Source: Gordius sp. MW1 (lineage: Eukaryota; Nematomorpha; Gordioida; Gordea; Gordiidae). From it: 64,000 bases of DNA. Below are positions 56,150-64,000 of this stretch, one piece after another. The notes under the pieces are model-generated. The model saw only the letters and a program-made list of their open reading frames with translations. It was not told where the DNA came from and did not search any database. Made by a program: the position numbers and the translations under genes. How positions within the stretch are numbered: position 1 is the first letter of the stretch; each line of letters starts with the position of its first letter. Location: NCBI GenBank assembly GCA_964036665.1, contig OZ038528.1:13770501-13834500 (forward strand). Direction: 5' to 3'.

Positions 56150-57592
56150 TATTATATCTTATATATAAAAATGAAACTATGTATGTGTGTTTGTATGTAT
56201 GTTTGTGTGTATGCCACCACCAAATTTGGAAAACTACCAGACCGATTTGGCTCAAAATTTCACAGTTTATTCCCCATACTCCGGAGCATCCTTTAAGATT
56301 TGTTCGAGCCAAATCGGTCCATTAGTTTTCGAGGGGTCACGTTTTTTTGTTTTATACGTTTTAGCACTTAATAATGACGTCATATGACGTATAGTATATG
56401 AAGCTTAAATGTTTTATTGCTGCATAAAAATTTTCTTTCATATTAAATCAGGTAAGACCCGTTACCATATGAATGAACCAGAGGAATATAAACATTAGAT
56501 TCTACAAAGTATTTTATGTCATGGTTATGCTATGGGTTTATTTTGTAGAAGAAACTTAAATTACATTTTCAGTCACATTTCTTTAAGGCATATGCTAAAC
56601 TTTACCATAAATAAATTGCATAGCAATTAATAAGTATTAATATGCTCTTCCCCAATATCTTATATATAAGAATGAAACTATATATGTTTGTGTGTATGCC
56701 GCCACCAATTTTGGAAAACTACCAGACCGATTTGGCTCAAAATTTCACACTTTATTCCTGACACTCCGGAGCATGTTTTAAAATTTGTTCGAGCCAATGG
56801 GTCCAGTTGTTTTCGAGATATTTTTTTTTATACGTTTAATAAAATGTCAATCAAACGCAACCTCATGACGTACTGCGTATTTAAATGAAACTATGTGTGT
56901 GTGTGCATGTGAAGCATGCGTGTAGGTAGTCTTGTGATAAATGTAGTCATATGCTGCGGAAAATGGAAACTTTTTACTATTTAAAACATTAAATTACATG
57001 GGCGTAAGCAGGGGGGGGGCTGCCCCCCCCCCTAATTTAAAATAAAAAAAAATTTCAATACAAAAAACCTTAAAAATTAAAAAAAAATTATGTTTTGCCC
57101 CCCCCCCCATTTAGTCACTGCCCTTTCCTAATTAGCCACTGCCAAAAATTTGGATAGTCGATGACCTTTTTTTTGCTCTCAGGGAAATTTTTGGCAAGGA
57201 CAATTTTTGGATGTCGAGACCTTTTTTTTGCTCGCTGAAAAATTTTTAAATTTTTTTTTTGGTGTCAGGAAAATTTTTTTTAATTCCGCCTCACCTTAAT
57301 TCAGAACCTGCGTACGCCCATGTTAAATCAAAGTCATTTTTTTGCTTATTTTTTACGTCAATTATTATTATTATAGGACGGTCGTGTCCCCTCCTGCGTG
57401 GCTAAATAAATTAAAGTGGGCCTGGGCCTTGGACCCTCTTTAACTATTTGTTTAAAAATTTTTGCATAATAAACACTTACCAATTATATTTGATATATTC
57501 TTAATCTATTTCAATTTATCTATAAGATGATATATATTCTGCTAATATACCCGGGTAAATGGCAAAACAACGTTTGCCGGGTTCATCTAGTA
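56150..57592 (+). mobile_element. Helitron/Helentron-like non-autonomous sequence
   Basis: Starts with TTATATATAAAAATGAAACT and GTGTATGCCACCACC, then GGAAAACTACCAGACCGATT and GTTCGAGCCAAATCGGTCC; a second, partly duplicated start lies at 56660-56830. Ends with AACGTTTGCCGGGTTCATCT followed by AGT and a TA run, the kind of 3' terminus seen on many invertebrate Helentrons. Interrupted by MITE G. Repeat class inferred by resemblance only. Confidence 0.5.
56997..57322. repeat. GGGCGTAGCC fold-back MITE, copy G (longer)
   Basis: CATGGGCGTAAGCAGGGGGG at left, GCGTACGCCCATG at right, about 325 bp. The internal GACCTTTTTTTTGCTC motif occurs twice (57161-57177, 57218-57233), making this copy longer than the others. 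Confidence 0.7.
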
Positions 57593-58201
57593 TATATATA
57601 TATATATATAAGATAACATAAAGTAACAGGTCACATTCAATTTGAATAGGTTTTGCAAATGAATCATTTAATAAATTTAAACATAATCTTATTTGTTTTA
57701 TGAATATAAATTTATGTAGTTTAAATTAATAATGAACTACCACTTCACACTATTTAAGTACTAAAAATATTTTTTTGTTGATATATTTTACCCTTATGAG
57801 TCAAATTTAAATTTCCGTTCAAATTAAAACAATCAGATTTAAAAAAAACATAAGGAGTTTAAATTAACTTAATCAATGATGTTCAATTATAAATTTTGAT
57901 ATTAATTAAAAAATATTATACATAATAGCATTATTTTTAAAGATATGTCCCGTGTATTCTCCAATGTAAGATTCATAACTCTTGACCCGACACTTTAAAT
58001 CTAACCCGACCCGACCCGAAAGCATATTAAAATTTTTAACCCGAACCGACCCGACCCGAAAGCATTTTAAAATTTTCTACCTGAACCCGACCCGACCCGA
58101 AGACATTTCAAAATTTTCGACCCAAACCCGACCCGATATCGGGTCACGGGTCGGGTCCGGGTCGGGTCTCGGGTCACCCGTGCAGTTCTCTAGGTGCCTG
58201 T

Positions 58202-59981
58202 AACGTTCATATCCATGTATACCGTTTTTCGATCGTTGACCTTCAAACCATATCCAGCTTAGCGCTTTGACCACTTTTCGGCTTCATCGAATACTTTCTC
58301 CCTTGTTTTCTCGCATAGTACTATATCATCGGCATCTTGTTATCGTGTCTATAATTATATTAAATAAAAAGGGACTTAAAGCAGAGCCTTGATGTAATCC
58401 AATATTAACCCGAAAAGGTTTAGCGTCTCCAACTGTCGTCCTAACGCAAGAGTTTGAGGCTTCATAAATGTTTTTCATAGTATATATGCGTCAGGGATAT
58501 TTTGTTTCCTCAGGCACCACCATATTAAATCGCGGGGGACCGTGTCATAAGCTTTCTCCAAGTCGATAAAAACCATATGTAGGTCTTTCATCTTTTCACC
58601 ATACTTATCCATCTGTCTTAGGGTGAAGATTGGGTCGATTGTGGATTTGCCGGCCACGAATCCGAATTGATTAGCCGATATTTCCAACTCGTTTTTCAGC
58701 CTTGTTACTAAGATTCTTTCCATAAGCTTCAAGGAGTGGCAAGTTAGCTTGATACCTCTGTAATTGCCGCAGTCCTGAGGGTCTCCTTTGCCTTTAAATA
58801 AGGGTATAATCGTGCTTGCTCTCCATTGATTAGGGATTCGCTCTTCTACCAATATCTTGTTAAGGAGGTTCGTCATGGTGGTGACTCCTTCTTCACGACA
58901 TCCGAGCAATGCTTCCCTAGGTATTCCATCTGGGTCATTTGCTTTTTCTTTTTGCATCTTGTTCACCTGTGTCCTAACTTCACCTCCTGAAAGAGTCCGA
59001 CCATACTTATATTTGGCTCAATTTTGGGAAGGGAATCCTTGTCATTTGCAATATTCATAAGTTTCTTAAAATATCCTTTCCACCTGTCCATCACTTCTTT
59101 CGGCTTAAATAAGGTTTGACCCTTCTCGCTTTTGACTATTTTAAGAACTCCGACATCGTGACTTTTCTTCTCCCTTATCTTGGCCAATTTGTACATAAGC
59201 CTATCGCCCCATTTATGATCCAGTTTGTTGGCCATTTCGGTGTACGCGGCATTCTTCGCTTTTGCAACTGCTTTTTTGCGGCCCTCTTTGCGTCCCTGTA
59301 CTCTTGATAATCCTCCGACATTTTTGATTTATGCCACCGTCTATATAGATTTTTCTTTCTTTCGATGAAATCTTTCACCGATTGATCCCACCACCATAGT
59401 TCCCTATTCATAGCTTTGCCTCCTTTGGTTTGTCCTAGAACACGAATCGCTGTTTCCTTAATGTCCTTGGATAGCGTCTCCTAATCGTCGTCTACGTCCC
59501 TTTTCAACTTCCTTGCACCCAAGAATAAAGAGGCTTTTTGGTGGTATTCTTCGTTCGTCGACGTATTCTTTAGCCTTTCTTATCGAATTCGAGGTTCATA
59601 AACCTTTCTTCTTTCGGGAAATATTCTTCTGTCAAGATCCATAACAAGGAGACGATGTTGCCTGGCGATTTCTTCTCCCGGTACGGTATTACTTTGCAAT
59701 CCTTGATACTCCATAAGTCCTTTCGCCATATAAGCAAATAGTCAATTTGACTAAATGCTTCCCACTTCTATAGATCACAATATGATCTTCGCGCTTTTGA
59801 AAATAGGTGTTAACGATCGCCATGTCTATGCTTGGGATACTTGGAGAAGTTTTTCCCCTTCTTTGTTCTTCAGACCATACCCATAGCCTCCATGAGTGCG
59901 TTCATACCCGAGGCGATCTTTCCCTACGTGCGCATTGAAATCTGCCCCAATAATTAGCCTTTCTTCCTGTCCTATTCCTTG
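58202..59981 (-). pseudogene. LINE endonuclease end and RT catalytic part, copy B
   Basis: Pieces in three frames: 59411-59175 (MNRELWWWDQSVKDFIERK), 59235-58963 (MANKLDHKWGDRLMYKLAK), 58966-58475 (IIPLFKGKGDPQDCGNYRG, DLEKAYDTVP). The YADD region near 58330 is damaged by a short deletion relative to copy A. At about 59745 the endonuclease motif keeps SQIDYLL. Confidence 0.85.
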
Positions 59982-60396
59982 ACGGAAGCCATAATTCCGT
60001 AATTATGTTTAATAATTTAACTTAGTGTAATTTGAAATATAATGGATTATGATTCCAGAATCTGTCCTTTATGGGTATTTAAGTCAAATTGTCATCTCGA
60101 CCTTTTTTATTTGTATCATGTAAAAACCATATTACATTTGCATTCTCTATGTTTTCTATAAAAACAATCTTTTTGTTGATTTGAGTAAGCATAAATTAAT
60201 AAGAAGTGAAATCGTAAGAATTAATCTAACCTCCAAAATATTTTTTGATTTTTGTATATTTTAAACTTAATTTTCGAGAAAACTGTTATTTTTTCCCTAT
60301 AATAAAAATAGACCTTATAAATACGTTCCCACAAAAAATTCGAAAAAATAATTTTTAGTTTTTTTAAAACGAGATTTAATTATTGAGAACAAATTA

Positions 60397-61937
60397 GTGT
60401 GCCCAGTAATAAATTAAATTTTCGCACAGTAGAAAATTCAAATGCACAGTAAAATAATCAAATGCTCAGTATAATAATCAAATGCACAGTAAAATAATTA
60501 AATGCTTATTAATAAATAATAATCAGTAAGTTAATTTTTTGTACGGTATTAAATTCATTTGTTCAGTTATTTATTACGATGCCCTTTATTAAATATAATT
60601 TTTGCACCGCTATTCTAAATTATTTTCAAAATAAAATATAGGTATAAGCGAGTCTCGAACTCATGGATTACCAGTGGTCTCAAAAAAAGGTTGATTTTTT
60701 TGTTAATATATTAATAGCAAAAAAATTTTTCCCCTAAAACTTTGCTTCCCTTTAGCGCTACTTTCAAATTTAGCTTGATACATGGAACCTACATTCTCAG
60801 GTTGTCAGACTCTTATTTTAAGCTATGGCTTTGTCAATTAACCAATGATTCCACAAAATGGTTTGAGGGTAAATGTAATTGTCCAGTGTTATTTAAACAG
60901 TCTATTTGCAACCATATACTGGGTTTGGCAATTAAATTAAAAATTTGCATACCACCCAAAGAAGCTAAGTGTGTGCCTTTAGGGCAAAAAAGAAAGAGGG
61001 GCAGACCCTCAAAAGCCAAATCAGCCTTCATTGTTCAATAATGTTAAGTTTAAATTAGCCCTGACTATAACAAATTTTAGGCTTGAATTAAAGGTTGCTC
61101 CAGCAAAAAGTGTTCATTATGTATATCTATTTAAAATTATTGATGTTTATATTGTCAGCAAAAAATGATCATTGTGCATTTGTATTTGAAATCATTCATG
61201 TTTATACTCTAATAAAAATTTAAAAAATTCATTAGATTTAAATTTATGGCATATGCATAGCAACATTAAGAGGAAGGGCAATGTATATTATCAAACCTCC
61301 AATCTATTTATTTTAGCTAAAATAAATAAGTGCTTAAATTTATTCACTAACTCAATTTTTTTATTTAAAAAACATAAAATCAATGATAATTTAATTATTA
61401 GTTATTGAATTTTAAACTGAGTATATTTTTAATTTAGCATCTAAATATTATTAAACAATTGGTAAATATTATTAGGCATTTTTTAAAATAATATATTTTT
61501 TCAACCAATCAATTCTATTGAATACTAAGTTGTGTTTTGATTGCTGAGCAATGCTCAAAAATTACTTATCAATTCAAATTATTAAGCCATTTTATTAAAT
61601 TATTGAGGTACTGAGCAATGTTATTAAATTACTGAGAAATTCTCAAAAATCACTTATTAATTTAAATTATTAAGCAATTTTATTAAATTATTGAGGTACT
61701 GAGCTATGTTATTAAATTACTAAGCAATGCTCATTGCTAAATTACTGAGAAATATTATAAAACTACTAGGCAATGCTATATAATTACTAAGCAATTTTGC
61801 TAAATTAATGAGCAATTTCTAAATTACTGAGCAATTTATTATTATATGTGCAGTTTTTAATAATTTACTGCGCATTTAAATATATTACTGAGCATATTTT
61901 ACTGTGCATTTTTAATTTTTTACTGTGCAGTGTGCAC
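60397..61937 (+). mobile_element. MULE-like transposon with iteron-rich inverted ends
   Basis: Left end GTGTGCCCAGTAATAAATT, then four to five repeats of GCACAGTAAAATAATCAAAT (60425-60510). Right end is built of the complement, TTACTGTGCATTT and TTACTGAGCAAT, repeated about 15 times from 61540 to 61935 and ending CAGTGTGCAC. The interior has a SWIM-finger coding remnant. Confidence 0.6.
60742..61041 (+). pseudogene. SWIM zinc-finger end of MULE-type transposase
   Basis: The frame contains CNCPVLFKQSICNHILGLAI, a SWIM finger (CxC...CxH), then KLKICIPPKEAKCVPLGQK and RKRGRPSKAKSAF. This tail is typical of Mutator-like transposases with SWIM fingers in animals. There is no upstream DDE domain, so only the last part is left. 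TAA at 61039. Confidence 0.75.
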
Positions 61938-62639
61938 TTAAATAACATCCATTTTAAAATTGTTATCCCATATTCTGTTCCATTACTTTTGGCAAGAAAA
62001 GCGTTGGCTTTTTTTTTAAATGATAGGAAAATCCCCCAAAACCAAACACCCAGCTTTATTTGAAGTCAAAAAATCGGCGTTTTATAAATCCTTACCGGAC
62101 ACGTGGCCCTTGATAGTTTTTTTATATAATTTTATACTCGTTTATTTATGGATCATTTCCTAATAAAGGCATTTTAATTCCAAATAATAATTATAGAAAA
62201 TTAAAATTCTAACCATATATGTATTATATAATAAGGTATAAAAAAATTAATTGACTATGTTTTATTGAGGAAAAACAGGTTTGAGGCTGGTTGTACCATT
62301 GGCAAAATTTTTTTTTTTTTTCATAAACTTTTGCATTTTAAACTAATTCAAGTTTTATCCTATAATACATTTTTTCTATAAATGCAGAGTAATAATAAAT
62401 ATTTATTTGCAATTTAACATGTTACATTAAAATTTGTACAAAAAATATGGTGGGGGCTAGTTGGGCTGCTAGTGCTGCTACCCATTCCTTATCGTATCTT
62501 ATTTCATAAATACAGATCAAAAACAAAAAGTTTATTTAATATTTTAACTAATTGTAACTTGGAAGATATATGACTATGATTACACCTTAACTTCTGCCTT
62601 AGAAAGGAACAAATTGCTATAATGCTTGGGGATAGCAAT
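61938..62639. other. AT-rich spacer
   Basis: No coding signal. A patch GGTGGGGGCTAGTTGGGCTG at 62450 resembles the GGGGCTA motif of the element at 53266 and may be a fragment of it. Confidence 0.4.
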
Positions 62640-62965
62640 ATTTTTGGTTATGTTATTTTCTGTGTAGATATAGAGATTTAGTGGATTGCCGACGCGCGAA
62701 CATGCAACATTGTCCATGTGAGAAACAATCTGTTTAATCGATTCCACAAATTGCAAGGGACTGGCCTTGAGCTTTGTTAATGGTTATAGCAATGCGAGTT
62801 TGAAAGGAAATTGCAATCTTTTAAATTCAAAGGGCATATCTGTTGGAATTAAAGGGATCCGTGGTATGAAGACATCTTCTCCCGTGAAAGGTCCTGTCAA
62901 GATTGTGGCCTCAACAACGTTGCACATTAAGCGTTTAATAGCAAGACGTGTGCGGTTTTTAATTA
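62640..62965 (-). pseudogene. Helitron PIF1-like helicase fragment
   Basis: Minus strand reads TRLAIKRLMCNVVEATILTG, then GEDVFIPRIPLIPTDMPFEF and KRLQFPFKLA in one frame, then after a frameshift ITINKAQGQSL and SHGQ. These are the last motifs of the PIF1-like helicase of Helitron Rep/Hel proteins. Frameshift and in-frame stop; no other part of the protein found. Confidence 0.8.
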
Positions 62966-63129
62966 TTTTATAAAGTAAAAAGGATCACCAAGTTGAATAG
63001 AAATTAGAGAAATATGTGACAAATGAATGATAAAAAAACATTTAAAGCAATGATTAACAGTCTAAGGCAAGAAATTAAGATAAGCGTTGTGGTTGAAGTC
63101 CGCTAGATGGCGCCAACCAAATTAAAAAA

Positions 63130-63290
63130 CATGGTTCCCGCTGTCGCAGGTTGATAAAAAGTGTCTATAAACCATCTACAATACTAAGGCAATAATCTGG
63201 CCAAATTTGGTGGCAATCGGTTGAGAACTCTAAAAGTTATTAGCGTTCAAAAAAGGGACTTAGATTCTTATATATATAGATTATTATAGA
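63130..63290. repeat. terminal-type sequence of Helitron/Helentron class
   Basis: CCAAATTTGGTGGCAATCGG, then GAGAACTCTAAAAGTTATTA and ATTCTTATATATATAGATT, i.e. the reverse arrangement of the element start at 56150. Probably belongs with the helicase fragment just to the left. Confidence 0.4.
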
Positions 63291-63293
63291 GCA

Positions 63294-63450
63294 TATAAAA
63301 TCGGTTTTAATCAAGAAATAATAATTTAAAATTGTCGTATTAAAATAAAAGACTCTTTAATTTATCAGGCAATAATCTGGTCCTTCTCTCTCTATAAGAC
63401 TTGCCCTATGCAAGGTGCGTTTGCGTTGGTGGCTGGAATTGTCTAAAAAT
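63294..63450 (-). repeat. hAT family Z 3' end fragment
   Basis: AGCATATAAAATCGGTTTTA, TTTATCAGGCAATAATCTGG and GGTGGCTGGAATTGTC match the C-terminal end of the outer family Z copy at 29845-29975. A third, very short remnant of this family, without an end sequence. Confidence 0.65.
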
Positions 63451-63460
63451 TAATAACTAA

Positions 63461-63666
63461 TGTTGATAAATTGGATGGCACAGGTTGTAATGTATGCAAA
63501 TACTATCTACCCAATTGGCATGACCTTGAGCGTTCGAATTGAGATGCATAATTGATTGTTAATTGGTTGTAAATTTAATGTCTATTTAAACGTGTTATTG
63601 TAATTACCATCAGTCAACTTTTGTTTTGTTTCTTATATGTTACCTAATAAACCGGATACTTTATAA
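63461..63666 (+). repeat. probable 5' LTR of LTR retrotransposon
   Basis: Runs from TGTTGATAAATTGGATGG to CGGATACTTTATAA, directly before TGGCGACGAGACC, a usual primer-binding-site position. It has ACCTAATAAACC (polyadenylation-like) 20 bp from its end. Boundaries approximate because the second LTR is outside the window. Confidence 0.55.
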
Positions 63667-63770
63667 TGGCGACGAGACCTTAGAACCCTTGGACCTTAAA
63701 CTCAACCTCGTTTAGAAGACGCTCCCTACCTCGCTCAACTTAAATAATTTATTATCCATATTATTTTCAG

Positions 63771-64000
63771 ATGGCCATCAAACCGGAGACGAACTTTTCT
63801 TGCGATTACTCAAAGGAATTGAAGGATTCAATTCTGTATGATCCAAGTAATTCTATTGATGACTATTTATTTAATATCGAGCTCTTATTCAAGTTGAGAG
63901 ACATTACGAGAGAAAGGCGAAAAACTTTGTTACTCACTTACGTAGGCCTTAACACTTTAACAAAATTAAGGGACTTTTTATATCCAAAATTAGTAGACAA
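63771..64000 (+). CDS. Gag-like ORF of LTR retrotransposon, runs off window
   Basis: Open from ATG 63771 to the window end (76 codons, no stop). It begins MAIKPETNFS, has an acidic segment SIDDYLFNIELLFKLRDI and RERRKTLLLTYVGLNTLTKL. The pattern resembles Ty3/gypsy Gag (F..ID, then ..K..LLLTYxGxxTxxKL). Position 105 bp past a probable LTR/PBS supports this. It appears intact so far, in contrast to the relic at the left window edge. No zinc knuckle reached. Confidence 0.65.
   Translation, partial: MAIKPETNFSCDYSKELKDSILYDPSNSIDDYLFNIELLFKLRDITRERRKTLLLTYVGLNTLTKLRDFLYPKLVD

Larger units (their letters stand above)
55658..58192. mobile_element. hAT-type element with ACCCG subterminal repeats
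   Basis: Inverted ends TAGAGAACTGC / GCAGTTCTCTA and exact duplication GGTGCCTG at 55650-55657 and 58193-58200. Both subterminal regions are arrays of AACCCGACCCGAA-type motifs (55687-55850, 57983-58180). No transposase is seen; instead the interior holds two fold-back MITEs and a Helentron-like sequence, so it moved as a non-autonomous element or was gutted. Confidence 0.9.
55017..59981 (-). mobile_element. RTE-like LINE, 5'-truncated, copy B
   Basis: Bounded by a 16-bp duplication ACGGAAGCCATAATTC (55001-55016 and 59982-59997). Same family as copy A: FFKGKGDPQDCGNYRG-type RT start, GFVAGKSTIDPIF, MVFIDLEKAYDTVPR at 58475-58966, and the C-terminal part at 55027-55590 (YGSETWALN, NRLRWYGHVLRR, GRPRVTWKGQVDKV). 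Its 5' end stops inside the endonuclease, a usual outcome of incomplete reverse transcription. A hAT element splits it at 55658-58192. Confidence 0.95.

Noticed and set aside
56089..56888. Open frames reading VCLYVCLCVCHHQIWKTTRP
   Set aside because: Translations of the Helentron-like terminal repeat, which is present twice in different frames; not protein coding.

Overview
The window is AT-rich, intron-bearing animal DNA. It holds four recognisable host genes: a kelch-repeat protein, RPA1 (replication protein A large subunit), RALBP1 (Ral-binding RhoGAP) and a Gsx-like ParaHox homeobox gene. RALBP1 together with a Gsx-type homeodomain points to a metazoan. I cannot place the phylum; a small-bodied or derived invertebrate is my guess, because many introns are only 32-38 bp. 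GC-rich stretches are confined to mobile elements.

Layout. 1-1868: decayed Ty3/gypsy element (minus strand). 3038-8813: kelch gene (plus). 8954-12527: complete RPA1 (minus, 12 exons, 599 aa), convergent with the kelch gene across 140 bp. 13354-40119: RALBP1 (minus, 17 exons, about 890 aa), assembled from phase-compatible exons spread over 26.8 kb. Its intron 4 holds a duplicated array of hairpin-bearing repeats, and its 13.9-kb intron 3 is packed with hAT transposons. 40120-43759: eroded LINE plus small insertions. 43776-46824: nearly full-length LINE. 46841-50457: gene-free DNA upstream of Gsx. 50458-52066: Gsx-like gene (plus, 3 exons). 53266-54842: DNA transposon with GGGGCTAT ends. 55017-59981: 5'-truncated LINE split by a hAT element that carries further elements. 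60397-61937: MULE-like element with iteron termini. 62640-63290: Helitron relic. 63461-64000: start of an LTR retrotransposon running off the window.

The most striking structure is a five-level nest of DNA transposons (29637-39502) inside RALBP1 intron 3. Its boundaries are given by 8-bp target duplications at every level, so the insertion order can be read directly. The most biologically interesting coding observation is that this RALBP1 has lysine where the RhoGAP arginine finger should be. The host genes do not form an operon or pathway; their arrangement looks like ordinary metazoan gene neighbours separated and inflated by transposons. I found no tRNA, rRNA, CRISPR or prokaryote-like system.
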